In this document: positions 40,090 to 49,064 of the stretch, piece after piece
Numbering within the stretch: position 1 is the stretch's first letter
How the letters are laid out: the number at the start of each line of letters is the position of its first letter
Translations under genes and position numbers: made by a program
Notes under the pieces: model-generated
What the model was told of the DNA's origin: nothing
What the model saw: only the letters and a program-made list of their open reading frames with translations
Databases searched by the model: none
Source: Bradyrhizobium sp. U87765 SZCCT0048
GTDB lineage: Bacteria > Pseudomonadota > Alphaproteobacteria > Rhizobiales > Xanthobacteraceae
NCBI RefSeq assembly: GCF_018131225.1
Contig: NZ_JAFCMM010000004.1
Location: forward strand, 783,135 to 847,134
DNA length: 64,000 nucleotides
Direction: 5' to 3'

Positions 40090-40419
40090 GTGTCGCCGGC
40101 CGCGTTGCCATGGCGCGACGCCGATGGTGGCCTTCTGCTCGTCGTCCGCGTCACGCCGCGCGGTGGACGCGATGACCTCGACGGCATCGAGGTGATGTCG
40201 GACGGCCGCGCGGTGCTGAAACTGCGCGTGCGCGCGGCGCCGGCGGACGGTGAGGCCAACGACGCGGTCACGCGCCTGCTCGCGACGCGGCTCAAGCTGC
40301 GGCGCGGCGATATCGACATCACGGCGGGCGCTACCGCGCGCATCAAGCAGATCCTGCTCCGCGGCGATCCGCTGCATCTGGCAGCGGCGCTGGCGACGGC
40401 GACCAGGGAGACGACATGA
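40090..40419 (+). CDS. DUF167 family protein
   Basis: This 109-residue protein of the YggU/DUF167 fold has VVRVTPRGGRDDLDG near residue 18 and the conserved RVRAAPADGEANDAVTRLLA near 46. The function is unknown; the fold resembles small RNA-linked proteins. It starts with GTG three bases after the yggT stop, and its TGA overlaps the folD ATG in an ATGA arrangement, so translation is coupled. Confidence 0.88.
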   Translation: MSPAALPWRDADGGLLLVVRVTPRGGRDDLDGIEVMSDGRAVLKLRVRAAPADGEANDAVTRLLATRLKLRRGDIDITAGATARIKQILLRGDPLHLAAALATATRETT

Positions 40420-41303
40420 CAGCGCAGATCATCGACGGCAAGGTCATTGCAGCGGATCTGCGCGCGCGCGTTGCGCAGGAGGTCGCGCGGGTGCAGCGCG
40501 ATCACGCGCTCACGCCGGGGCTCGCGGTGGTGCTGGTGGGCAACGATCCGGCCAGCGAGGTCTATGTCCGCAGCAAGGCCAAGCAGACCCGCGCCGCCGG
40601 CATGGCGTCGTTCGAGCACGCCCTGCCGGCCGATGTCGCGGAGAGTGACCTGCTGGCGCTGGTCGCAAGGCTCAACGCCGACCCGTCGGTCCATGGCATC
40701 CTGGTGCAGCTGCCGCTGCCCAGGGGGCTGGACAGCCAAAAAGTGATCGCCGCGATCGATCCCGCCAAGGATGTCGACGGACTGCATCCCTACAATGCCG
40801 GCCGCCTCGCCAGCGGCTTCAATGCGCTGACACCGTGCACGCCGCTCGGCTCCATCATCCTGACCAAGACGGTGCATGCCTCGCTGGAGGGCCTGAACGC
40901 CATTGTCATCGGCCGGTCCAATCTCGTCGGCCGGCCGCTGGTGCAACTGCTGCTCAACGAGAACGCCACGGTCACCATCGCGCATTCGCGCACCCGCGAC
41001 CTGCCGCAGCTGTGCCGCCAAGCTGACCTCGTCTACGCCGCGGTCGGCCGGCCGGAAATGGTGCGCGGCGACTGGATCAAGCCCGGCGCGGTGGTGATCG
41101 ACGTCGGCATCAACCGTCTGCCAGCGGGCGCCGACGGCAAGAGCCGGCTGGTCGGCGACGTCGCCTATGACGAGGCGATGCAGGTCGCCGGCGCGGTGAC
41201 GCCGGTGCCCGGCGGCGTCGGCCAGATGACGGTGGCTTGCCTGCTGGTCAACACGCTGCGTGCGGCGTGTGCCATCAAGGGGTTGCCAGCCCCGGTCGTA
41301 TGA
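40416..41303 (+). CDS. folD: Methylenetetrahydrofolate dehydrogenase / methenyl-THF cyclohydrolase
   Basis: This 295-residue bifunctional enzyme interconverts 5,10-methylene- and 10-formyl-tetrahydrofolate with NADP+. The catalytic region has SEVYVRSKAKQTRAAG near residue 47 with the conserved Tyr and Lys, VQLPLPRGLD near 98, and the cofactor loop IVIGRSNLVGRPLVQLL near 165. PVPGGVGQMTVACLL near the C-terminus is diagnostic. The ATG overlaps the DUF167 stop. A hairpin between folD and the convergent peptidase gene probably stops both. Confidence 0.96.
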   Translation: MTAQIIDGKVIAADLRARVAQEVARVQRDHALTPGLAVVLVGNDPASEVYVRSKAKQTRAAGMASFEHALPADVAESDLLALVARLNADPSVHGILVQLPLPRGLDSQKVIAAIDPAKDVDGLHPYNAGRLASGFNALTPCTPLGSIILTKTVHASLEGLNAIVIGRSNLVGRPLVQLLLNENATVTIAHSRTRDLPQLCRQADLVYAAVGRPEMVRGDWIKPGAVVIDVGINRLPAGADGKSRLVGDVAYDEAMQVAGAVTPVPGGVGQMTVACLLVNTLRAACAIKGLPAPVV

Positions 41304-41323
41304 CCGCGCGTGTGCCGCGCGGT
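41303..41323. terminator. Bidirectional hairpin between folD and the M20 peptidase gene
   Basis: ACCGCGCG-tgtgc-CGCGCGGT, an 8-bp perfect stem, begins at the folD stop and lies just beyond the 3' end of the M20 peptidase gene (41328) on the other strand. Confidence 0.5.
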
Positions 41324-41327
41324 GCTC

Positions 41328-42812
41328 TTACGACGCGACGTTCTGCAGCAGGCGTCGGTAGAAGCGGATGATGTCGCCGTAATTGTCGACCGACAGCCGC
41401 TCGTTGGTGCCGTGGAAGCGGCTGAGATCGGCGGGTTTGGCGCGCACCGGCACGAAGCGGAAAACCTTGTCGGTGACGTTGACGTAGTTGCGTGAGTCGG
41501 TGGCGGCGGTGAGCAGGCTCGGCGCCACCAGCACGTCCGGAAACACCTCGCGAATGGTCTGGTTCAGCGCGCGATAGGCGAAGCTCGCCGTACCGGTGAT
41601 CGGCGGCGGATTGCCGTTGCCGGCCGCCGGATCGATGCTGATCTTCGCATTGTCGATGGTCTCCCGGACATGCTCGATCACGCTCGCCTGTGTGTCGCCC
41701 GGCAACAGGCGGAAATTCACGGTTGCCTCGGCATTGCCCGGCAGCACGTTGTCCTTGTTGCCGGCATTGAACATCGTCAGCGCGGTGGTGGTGCGGATCG
41801 CGGCGTCGGTGTTCGGTGAGCGGGCGAATTGCTGCAGCACCAGCGGCTTGAACAGCCACAGGTTCGACAGCACTGCGCGGTTCACGAGATCCATCTCGGG
41901 CGCGAGCGTCTCCAGCATCTCGGGCAGCGGCGGCCGCAACTGGCTGGCCATCTGGTTCTGTTCGAGCCTCGCGAGGGCCGCGCTCATCATGCCGATCGCG
42001 GTCTGCTTCGGCGGCAGCGACGAATGTCCTGGCGTTGCGCTGACCTTGAGGTTCAGCGTGGCATAGCCCTTCTCGGCGACGCCGATCAGCGCCACCGGCT
42101 TGTTGACGCCGCTGAGCACGCCGTCGAGAATCAGCAGCCCTTCGTCGAGCACGAAGTCGAGCTTGATGCCGCGCGAGGCCAGCAAGTCGGCGATCGCCCT
42201 GGCGCCGCGCTGGCCGCTGACCTCCTCGTCGTGACCGAACGCGAAGTAGATGGTCTGGCGCGGGTGGAAGCCGGCCTTCGCAAGACTCTCGGCGGCTTCC
42301 AGGATGCCGAACAGGCTACCCTTGTCGTCCCACGCGCCGCGCCCCCAGATGAAGCCATCGCGCACCACGCCGTCGAACGGCGGGAACTGCCAGTCCTGTT
42401 CGGTGCCGGGCGCGATCGGAACGACGTCCTGATGCGCCAGCAGCGCAATCGGCGGCGCCTTGGGATCGCTGCCTTCCCATGTGTAGAGGAGGCTGTAGCG
42501 GCCGACGACTTCGCGCCTGGTCGCGGCATGGAAGGCCGGGAAGCTCGCCGCGATATGGGCGTGCAGCTTCATGAACGCGTCGGCGTTCTGGTCGGGCGCG
42601 GCAGCGTCGGACACAGTCTTGAAGCGAATCGCCGTGGCGAGCCGGCCGGCGGCGGCTTCCGTGTCGAACGGCAGCGGCGCCAGCGGCGCGACAGTGACCT
42701 GGCGCGAACGCAGGTTCACGGCATTGTAGGCGACGACGGCAATGACCGCGACCAGCACGGCAAGCAGCAGCGTCGCGATGGTGCGGAGAGGATTGAACAG
42801 CCGTCGCATCAT
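41328..42812 (-). CDS. M20 family metallopeptidase, membrane anchored
   Basis: This 494-residue protein has an N-terminal signal anchor (LRTIATLLLAVLVAVIAVVAY, cited in part) and a di-zinc M20 peptidase domain. The ligands are visible in LLAHQDVVP (His), GRGAWDDKG (bridging Asp), FGHDEEVSG (catalytic and ligand Glu) and FHGTNERLSVDNY (His) near the C-terminus. The dimerisation domain lies between. The layout is closest to the carboxypeptidase S/PM20D1 group, which act on small peptides or N-acyl amino acids. It probably works in the periplasm. Adjacent ATGs at 42812 and 42809 are both possible starts. Confidence 0.88.
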   Translation of the reverse strand: MMRRLFNPLRTIATLLLAVLVAVIAVVAYNAVNLRSRQVTVAPLAPLPFDTEAAAGRLATAIRFKTVSDAAAPDQNADAFMKLHAHIAASFPAFHAATRREVVGRYSLLYTWEGSDPKAPPIALLAHQDVVPIAPGTEQDWQFPPFDGVVRDGFIWGRGAWDDKGSLFGILEAAESLAKAGFHPRQTIYFAFGHDEEVSGQRGARAIADLLASRGIKLDFVLDEGLLILDGVLSGVNKPVALIGVAEKGYATLNLKVSATPGHSSLPPKQTAIGMMSAALARLEQNQMASQLRPPLPEMLETLAPEMDLVNRAVLSNLWLFKPLVLQQFARSPNTDAAIRTTTALTMFNAGNKDNVLPGNAEATVNFRLLPGDTQASVIEHVRETIDNAKISIDPAAGNGNPPPITGTASFAYRALNQTIREVFPDVLVAPSLLTAATDSRNYVNVTDKVFRFVPVRAKPADLSRFHGTNERLSVDNYGDIIRFYRRLLQNVAS

Positions 42813-42903
42813 CCGGTCTCGCGGCCCGTCCGGGCGAAGCGGAATTGCAGCGGGGACAGGGTGTCGGGCAAAGCGCCGGGCGTCAACCGTCCGGCAGCAG
42901 AGG

Positions 42904-43413
42904 TCAGGCCGTCCAGGCGAACGCGACCTTGTCGAGGGTCTTGGCCCCGAACTGCTCCGAGGAGCGGGCAACCATGCGGCCGCCGAGCGCGCGGTAGAAT
43001 TCCACAGCAGGCTCGTTGTCCGACAGCGCCCAGATCACCATGCTCTTGAGGCCGCTCTGGGCGAGATCGCGCCGCGCTGCGGCAAACAGGCGACGGCCGA
43101 AACCGAGACCCTGAAATTCAGGGCGCAGATACAGTTCGTAGATCTCGCCTTCGAAGTGCAGGCTGCGGGCACGGTTGCGTCCGTAATTGGCATACCCGGC
43201 GATCTGCTCGCCGAATGCCAGCACACTGATGCGGCTGCCCTTGCGAATCGCGCTGTCCCACCACTGCGGGCCGCGACGGTTGATCAGCTTTTCGAGCTCG
43301 GCGCCGGGGATGATTCCCTGGTACGCGGCGCGCCACGCCTCATCATGAGTCGACGCCACCGCGATGGCGTCGGACGTTTTGGCCTGCCGGACTTCGATGA
43401 GGATCGTGCTCAT
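42904..43413 (-). CDS. GNAT family N-acetyltransferase
   Basis: This 169-residue protein has the GNAT core: IEVRQAKTSDAIAVASTHDEAWRAAYQG at the start (cited in part), EIYELYLRPEFQGLGFGRRLF near residue 104 with the acetyl-CoA loop QGLGFGRR, and NEPAVEFYRALGG near 143. It acetylates an amine of unknown identity. The ATG at 43413 is taken; one at 43422 is possible. Its stop is 91 bp upstream of the M20 start on the same strand. A CtrA-type sequence lies 46-60 bp upstream of its start. Confidence 0.87.
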   Translation of the reverse strand: MSTILIEVRQAKTSDAIAVASTHDEAWRAAYQGIIPGAELEKLINRRGPQWWDSAIRKGSRISVLAFGEQIAGYANYGRNRARSLHFEGEIYELYLRPEFQGLGFGRRLFAAARRDLAQSGLKSMVIWALSDNEPAVEFYRALGGRMVARSSEQFGAKTLDKVAFAWTA

Positions 43414-43458
43414 GACGCTCATCAAAGCAAGTCGGTGGCCGTGCTTCAAGGTCCATCG

Positions 43459-43474
43459 TTAATTATAGGTTAAC
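43459..43474. promoter_or_regulatory. CtrA-like binding site TTAA-N7-TTAAC
   Basis: TTAATTATAGGTTAAC matches the full CtrA consensus known from alphaproteobacteria. It lies between the GNAT gene start (43413, minus) and the hydrolase gene start (43566, plus), so it could regulate either or both. Confidence 0.55.
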
Positions 43475-43565
43475 ATGTGGGGTTTTTGCATCATGTTCCC
43501 GTCATAAGCTGTCCCGAAAAGAGACAGGCGCTGGTGTTGTCTTGCCTGTGGCGAAAGCGGACGCA

Positions 43566-44495
43566 ATGATTGGTCGAATGCGTTGTTCCGGACGCCTGAA
43601 AATTGCGGTCCTGCTCGGGGTGTTGGCCACAGCTTCCTGCCCGGCGCCATCGCGGGCGCAAGGCGACGCGGCGCCGCGCGCAACTGTCCCGGCTCACATC
43701 GACGCATGGCACGTGCCGTCTCCGGATACCGCGACGATTTCCCGCGCCGTGCTCTATCGGCCGGCCGGCGCCGGGCCATTCCGCCTCGCGGTCATTGCCC
43801 ATGCCTCGACACAGAATGCGTTGCGACGAGCGCAGATGTCCCAGCCATCATATGGGCCGTTGGCGGAGGCGCTGGTGGGGCGGGGCTTCGCCGTCCTGGT
43901 CCCGGAGCGGCCGGGGCATGGGGCGACCGGAGGCCCTTACCTCGAGGATCAGGGCGGTTGCGAGGACGCCGACTATCTCGCCGCCGGCCGCGCCACTGCG
44001 GCCGCTTTGCGCATGGCAATCGTCGCGATGGAGCGGGAGCCGTTCATTCGCAAGGATGGCGCGGTGGTGGTCGGGCATTCCGCTGGCGGGTGGGGCGCGC
44101 TGGCGCTCGCATCTTCCGATCCGCGCCTGATCGCGCGGATCGTGGTGTTTGCGCCGGGGCGTGGCGGCCATGCCGGCGACCGTCCCTTCGCGGTTTGTGC
44201 GGAGCAGCGACTGATCGCCGCAACGGCCGTATTCGGCCGGGGCGCGCGGATTCCGGTGACCTGGCTGGTCGCCGCGAACGATACGTATTTTGCGCCGGCG
44301 CTGTCGTCGCGCATGGCGGAGGCCTTTCGCGCCGGCGGTGATGCGGTCACGTTCCGCCTTCTGCCTGCGTCCGGCGGCGAAGGGCACTGGCTGGCGGAGC
44401 ACGACGACGTGCGCGATGTCGTGGGCGCTCTCGCGCTTCCGCCATCCGTTGCTCCCGGCCGAACCGAGGGGAGGGCGAGCGGTGCGCGAAGATGA
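43566..44495 (+). CDS. Secreted alpha/beta hydrolase
   Basis: This 309-residue protein has an N-terminal export signal (KIAVLLGVLATASCPAPSRAQ, cited in part), which could also be read as a lipoprotein signal at Cys25. The alpha/beta-hydrolase core has VLVPERPGHGATGG near residue 110, the nucleophile Ser172 in VVGHSAGGWG, an Asp in AANDTYF near 238 and a His in GGEGHW near 273. The substrate is unknown; dienelactone-hydrolase-like or acyl-peptidase-like activity is possible. The ATG at 43566 follows GCGGA. A TRAP binding protein gene follows after 31 bp, suggesting that the two work on the same compound. Confidence 0.8.
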   Translation: MIGRMRCSGRLKIAVLLGVLATASCPAPSRAQGDAAPRATVPAHIDAWHVPSPDTATISRAVLYRPAGAGPFRLAVIAHASTQNALRRAQMSQPSYGPLAEALVGRGFAVLVPERPGHGATGGPYLEDQGGCEDADYLAAGRATAAALRMAIVAMEREPFIRKDGAVVVGHSAGGWGALALASSDPRLIARIVVFAPGRGGHAGDRPFAVCAEQRLIAATAVFGRGARIPVTWLVAANDTYFAPALSSRMAEAFRAGGDAVTFRLLPASGGEGHWLAEHDDVRDVVGALALPPSVAPGRTEGRASGARR

Positions 44496-44526
44496 CGGCG
44501 ATCGAAATGGCAGGAAGGGGTGGCCG

Positions 44527-45540
44527 ATGACCATGACGCGCAGAACGTTCGGAGCGCTGGCGCTCGCAGGCGGGGCGACCATCGGCACGCCGGCCATCGT
44601 GCGCGGGCAGGAACCCGGCAGCAAGCTCGTGATGGGCTCGCCAATGCCGTCGAGCCATTCGGCGTCGACCTTCATCGCAGCGGCGGTGGATGAGATCCGC
44701 ATCGAGACCAGGGGCGCGGTCGACATCCTGTTTCTCGCCGACAGTCAGCTCGGCTCGGAGGCCGACATGCAGCGTCAGTTGCGCAGCGGCGGCATTCCCT
44801 TCCTCGTGGCCTCGTGCTCCTCGCTGCAGAGCCTGGCGAATGTCGCCGGCATGCCGGGCGTGGCCTACGCGTTCAAGGACTACGGCCAGTTGTGGGCCGC
44901 GCTCGATGGTGATCTCGGCGCGCTGATCCGCGCGGCGCTGCTCAAGCTCGGCATGACAGCCTTCAAGTGCCTCGATAACGGCTTTCGCAACGTCACCACA
45001 TCGTCGCGCGCGATCAGTGGCGTCGGCGATCTGCAAGGCCTCAAGATTCGTGTGCCACCGAGCCCGTTGCTGACTTCGCTGTTCCAGCTGCTTGGCGCCG
45101 CGCCGGTCACCATCAGCATCGCCGAGCTCTACACTGCGCTGCAGGCGAAGGTCGCCGACGGCATGGAGAACTCGCTCGTGCAGTTCGAGGCGCTGAAGAT
45201 CTTCGAGGTGCAGCAATACTGCGCCCTGACGCGCCACAGCTGGGATGGCCTGTGGGTGATGGGCAACAGCCGCGTCTGGGAAGCGATGGCGCCCCAGCAC
45301 AGGGAGATCATCACCCGCCACTTCGACGCCGCCGTGCAGAAGCAGCACGAGGACTTCGCGCGGAGGGATGTCGCCCTCAAGGCTTCGCTGGAAGACAAGA
45401 ACCTGCGCTTCAACGACGTCGATCGTTCGCAGTTCGTCCAGGCGCTGCGGAAGGCCGGCTACTACGACGAGTGGAAGGCGAAGTTCGGCCCCGAAGCCTG
45501 GGCGGTGCTGGAGAAGTACACAGGTTCGCTCGGCGGCTGA
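44527..45540 (+). CDS. TRAP transporter substrate-binding protein (DctP type)
   Basis: This 337-residue periplasmic protein has a twin-arginine-like signal (TRRTFGALALAGG). The DctP fold shows VDILFLADSQLGSEADMQRQL near residue 63 (cited in part), LQGLKIRVPPSP near 175, the substrate-Arg region, and GAAPVTISIAELYTALQAKVADGMEN near 197. DctP proteins bind carboxylates and hand them to DctQ/DctM, but neither membrane subunit is encoded next to it. It is in one transcription unit with the secreted hydrolase. The ATG at 44527 has AAGGGG upstream. Confidence 0.88.
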   Translation: MTMTRRTFGALALAGGATIGTPAIVRGQEPGSKLVMGSPMPSSHSASTFIAAAVDEIRIETRGAVDILFLADSQLGSEADMQRQLRSGGIPFLVASCSSLQSLANVAGMPGVAYAFKDYGQLWAALDGDLGALIRAALLKLGMTAFKCLDNGFRNVTTSSRAISGVGDLQGLKIRVPPSPLLTSLFQLLGAAPVTISIAELYTALQAKVADGMENSLVQFEALKIFEVQQYCALTRHSWDGLWVMGNSRVWEAMAPQHREIITRHFDAAVQKQHEDFARRDVALKASLEDKNLRFNDVDRSQFVQALRKAGYYDEWKAKFGPEAWAVLEKYTGSLGG

Positions 45541-45548
45541 GGACGCCG

Positions 45549-46787
45549 TCAGCTCACGGCTTCGAGCACTTCCCGCGCTGCGCGCTCGCCGCTGTCGCGG
45601 GCACCGTGGGCGGTCGAAAAGAAGTTCGGCGACGTTGCTTCGCCGGCGAAAAACAGCCGACCGTCGACAGGCGCGGCAAGAATGGCGCGGTCGCCGGCGT
45701 GGCCCGGCAGGGCATGCGAGTAGGCGCCGAGCGCGAAAGGATCGTTCGCCCAGCGCGACGCGGCGAGCGGCCGCAGCCGGCGGCGATAGTCGGAGCCGAG
45801 CAGCGCCACGATGTCATCGATCGCCTGCGCGGCCAGCGCGCCGTCGCCGGCGTCTTCGAGCGCGCGGGCGTAGCTGCCGCCGAAGAAGCCGGAGATGCAG
45901 GATAAGCCCATCGGGCGCAGGTGATAGCTGCCGATGCCGGCGCGGTCGGTCGCGGCGTAGAGATGGCCGTCGGCCGGCAGATCGCTGTCGCCGTCGAGCG
46001 CCAGCATCACCTTGTCGTCGACGCCAAGCGGCAGGCCTGCGGCTGCCGCAACCTTGTCCGGCAGCGCCGGCGAGAAGCGGATGGACTCGCGGGCGAGCAG
46101 GGTGGTCGGCGCGGTGACGATCACCCTGTCCGCGGTCAGCGTACCGCGCACGGTCTCGATGCGAACGGTCGTGCCGGCATGGTCGATCAGCGTCACCGCG
46201 GCATCGAGCGCGACCGGGCAGCGGGCACCATAGGCGGCGATCAGCGCACCGTAGCCGCGGGCGAGGCGCCAGTTGACCTCGGTGTCCTCGTAAGCGTCCA
46301 TGTCGTAGATCGAGACGCGGTCGAGCTCGCACCCGTTCACATAGGTCGAGATCGCGTGCATCAGCGGATTCCAAGGATCGCCGGGCAGGAGCCAGTCGCT
46401 TGCCGCGCTGTCCTGCGGCAGGCGCGCGGCGGCCTCCGCGCGGTCGTAGAACGCATCGATTGCCGCGGTGAAGGCGGCGCGGCGATCGGGTGCGAAGCCG
46501 ACATTGAAGGTCTGCTCGCGCCAGCGCGGCCGGCTGGTGTTGATGGCGAAGCCGAGCTCGCGCGCGATCGGCACGAACGTGTTCTTGTCCGCCGAATGCA
46601 GCCACTCGCAGCCGAGATCGAACGGGATATCGCCAGCCAGCGTCATGGTGTGGCTGCGGCCGCCGATGCGGTCGCGCCCCTCCAGGATCAGCACCGAGAG
46701 ACCGGTGTGTTCCAGCGTCCGCGCCGCCGCCAGCCCGGCTGCGCCGGCGCCGATGATCGCGACATCCACATGGTGGGGGAGACTCAA
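45549..46787 (-). CDS. FAD-dependent amine oxidase family protein
   Basis: This 412-residue protein has the FAD motif VAIIGAGAAGLAAARTLE (cited in part) and GRDRIGGRSHT near residue 37, PFDLGCEWLH near 56 and the C-terminal FAD-binding RLFFAGEATSPNFFSTAHGA near 380. It belongs to the flavin monoamine oxidase group (polyamine or amino-acid-like amines). The start is a TTG at 46787; a GTG at 46766 inside the same motif region is an alternative. It converges on the TRAP protein gene, with only eight bases between the stops. Confidence 0.87.
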   Translation of the reverse strand: MSLPHHVDVAIIGAGAAGLAAARTLEHTGLSVLILEGRDRIGGRSHTMTLAGDIPFDLGCEWLHSADKNTFVPIARELGFAINTSRPRWREQTFNVGFAPDRRAAFTAAIDAFYDRAEAAARLPQDSAASDWLLPGDPWNPLMHAISTYVNGCELDRVSIYDMDAYEDTEVNWRLARGYGALIAAYGARCPVALDAAVTLIDHAGTTVRIETVRGTLTADRVIVTAPTTLLARESIRFSPALPDKVAAAAGLPLGVDDKVMLALDGDSDLPADGHLYAATDRAGIGSYHLRPMGLSCISGFFGGSYARALEDAGDGALAAQAIDDIVALLGSDYRRRLRPLAASRWANDPFALGAYSHALPGHAGDRAILAAPVDGRLFFAGEATSPNFFSTAHGARDSGERAAREVLEAVS

Positions 46788-46931
46788 AGGACGCGCTCCG
46801 AACCTTGCTGCAGGCCCGCCACGCCTACCTGAGAGCCGTCCGGGAGGTCAAGGATGCCGGCCTGTCGCGTTCCCGGCAGCGCTCCCGCGACAGGGAGAGG
46901 ATGAACCCGCCTCCGCAAACACGATTCCTGA

Positions 46932-46977
46932 AACGAAAACGCCGCCTCACCGCGATCAATTTCGGGTGAGACGGCGT
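46932..46977 (-). terminator. typA terminator
   Basis: On the minus strand ACGCCG-CTCACC and GGTGAG-CGGCGT arms (one mismatch) form a stem around a 12-base loop, followed by TTTTCGTTT. It lies 27 bases after the typA stop. Confidence 0.75.
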
Positions 46978-47003
46978 CCGGATGTCGGACCTGGCGGCGA
47001 AGG

Positions 47004-48830
47004 TCAGCCGGCCAGCGCTTCCTTGCTCTTCTCGGCGCGCTTGCGCTCGTTCGGATCGAGATGCTTCTTGCGCAGCCGGATCGACTTCGGCGTCACTTCG
47101 ACAAGCTCGTCGTCCTCGATGTAGGACAGCGCCTTCTCCAGGGTCATGCGGATCGGCGGGGTCAGCCGCACCGCTTCATCCTTGGACGTCGTGCGGATGT
47201 TGGTGAGCTGCTTGCCCTTGAGCACGTTGATCTCGAGGTCGTTGTCGCGGGTGTGCTCGCCCACGATCATGCCGCGATAGACCTTCCAGCCCGGCTCGAT
47301 CATCATCGGGCCGCGGTCTTCGAGCTTGAACATGGCGTAGGCCACGGCTTCGCCCTGGTCGTTGGAGATCAGGACGCCGTTGCGACGGCCGGCGATCTCG
47401 CCCTTGTACGGCCCATAGCCGTGGAACAGGCGGTTCATGATCGCGGTGCCGCGGGTGTCGGTGAGCAGTTCGCCCTGATAACCGATGAGGCCGCGGGTCG
47501 GAGCGTAGAACACCAGCCGCAGGCGATTGCCGCCGGACGGGCGCATCTCGATCATCTCGGCCTTGCGCTCGCTCATCTTCTGCACGACGACACCGGAGTG
47601 CTCCTCGTCGACGTCGATGACGACCTCTTCGATCGGCTCCAGCCACTGGCCGGCATCGTCCTTCTGCAGCACGACGCGCGGACGCGACACTGACAGCTCG
47701 AAGCCCTCGCGGCGCATGTTCTCGATCAGGATGGCGAGCTGCAATTCACCGCGGCCCGACACCTCCATGGAGTCCTTGTCGGAGGCTTCCACCACGCGCA
47801 ACGCCACGTTGCCCTCGGCCTCGCGCATCAGGCGGTCGCGGATCATGCGGCTGGTGACCTTGTCACCTTCGGTGCCGGCGAGCGGCGAGTTGTTGACGAT
47901 GAACGACATCGACACGGTCGGCGGATCGATCGGCTGCGTCACCAGCGGGGTATCGACCAGCGGGTCGCAGAAGGTGTCGGCGACGGTGCCCTTGCTGAGG
48001 CCGGCGATGGCGACGATGTCGCCCGCCTCGGCCTCATCCAGTGGCACGCGCTCGAGGCCGCGGAACGCCAGGATCTTGGAAATGCGGCCCTGCTCGATCA
48101 GCTTGCCGTCGCCGGCCAGCACCTTGATCGCCTGGTTCGGCTTGATCGTGCCCGAGGAGATGCGGCCGGTAATGATGCGGCCGAGATAGGGGTTGGCCTC
48201 GAGGATGGTGCCGATCATGCGGAACGGACCTTCTTCGACGGTCGGCGGCGGCACATGGCGCAGGACGAGGTCGAACAGCGGCTGCATGCCCTGATCCTGC
48301 GGACCCTCGTAGCTCTCGGCCATCCAGCCCTGCTTGGCCGAACCGTACAGGATCGGGAAGTCGAGCTGCTCTTCGGTGGCGTCGAGCGCCGCGAACAGGT
48401 CGAACACCTCGTTGATGACTTCGGTCGGGCGGGCGTCGGGACGGTCAACCTTGTTGATGACGACGATCGGCTTGAGGCCGACCTTGAGCGCCTTGGACAC
48501 CACGAACTTGGTTTGCGGCAGCGGGCCTTCGGCGGCGTCGACCAGCACCAGCGCACCGTCCACCATGTTCAGGATGCGCTCGACCTCGCCGCCGAAGTCG
48601 GCGTGGCCGGGGGTGTCGACGATGTTGATGCGGGTGTCCTTCCACTGCACCGACGCCGCTTTGGCGAGGATGGTGATGCCACGCTCGCGTTCGATGTCGT
48701 TGGAGTCCATCGCACGCTCGGTGACCTTCTGGTTGTCACGGAAGGTGCCGGACTGCTGCAGCAGCTTGTCGACGAGGGTGGTCTTGCCATGGTCGACGTG
48801 AGCGATGATGGCGACGTTGCGCATATTCAT
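47004..48830 (-). CDS. typA: Ribosome-associated GTPase TypA/BipA
   Basis: This 608-residue translational GTPase is full length. The G motifs are AHVDHGKTTL (10-19), RERGITILAKA near 50, DTPGHADFGGEVER near 73 and NKVDRPDA near 129. Elongation-factor domains II, III and V and the TypA-specific C-terminal domain follow (SYIEDDELVEVTPKSIRLRK near 570). BipA binds the ribosome under stress and helps 50S assembly. The ATG start at 48830 and the terminator downstream are both clear. It has its own promoter, as the gene upstream ends 234 bp away. Confidence 0.97.
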   Translation of the reverse strand: MNMRNVAIIAHVDHGKTTLVDKLLQQSGTFRDNQKVTERAMDSNDIERERGITILAKAASVQWKDTRINIVDTPGHADFGGEVERILNMVDGALVLVDAAEGPLPQTKFVVSKALKVGLKPIVVINKVDRPDARPTEVINEVFDLFAALDATEEQLDFPILYGSAKQGWMAESYEGPQDQGMQPLFDLVLRHVPPPTVEEGPFRMIGTILEANPYLGRIITGRISSGTIKPNQAIKVLAGDGKLIEQGRISKILAFRGLERVPLDEAEAGDIVAIAGLSKGTVADTFCDPLVDTPLVTQPIDPPTVSMSFIVNNSPLAGTEGDKVTSRMIRDRLMREAEGNVALRVVEASDKDSMEVSGRGELQLAILIENMRREGFELSVSRPRVVLQKDDAGQWLEPIEEVVIDVDEEHSGVVVQKMSERKAEMIEMRPSGGNRLRLVFYAPTRGLIGYQGELLTDTRGTAIMNRLFHGYGPYKGEIAGRRNGVLISNDQGEAVAYAMFKLEDRGPMMIEPGWKVYRGMIVGEHTRDNDLEINVLKGKQLTNIRTTSKDEAVRLTPPIRMTLEKALSYIEDDELVEVTPKSIRLRKKHLDPNERKRAEKSKEALAG

Positions 48831-49064
48831 GGGCGTCTATTCTTTCAGCTCTTCGAAACGCAGGGGCGTGAGATGAGGGGGCGTCGATGGCCATCCGGTC
48901 TGCCGAAGCCTGTTCCGGCGAAAGGGAGCCTGAAAAAGGCGGTGCCCGGCTCTGTCCGAACCGGGCACTCTCACGCGTTGCGGCGCAATATAGTCGGAAT
49001 TCGACGAAAGACAATTGGCGCCACCAGCAAAAAAGAGCCCGATTCGGGGGCTTTGGGGGCATTT

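Noticed and set aside
39579..40175. Plus-strand frame with a hydrophobic start before yggT
   Set aside because: The start could look like a signal peptide, but the rest runs out of frame through yggT and DUF167 and is basic and low in complexity.
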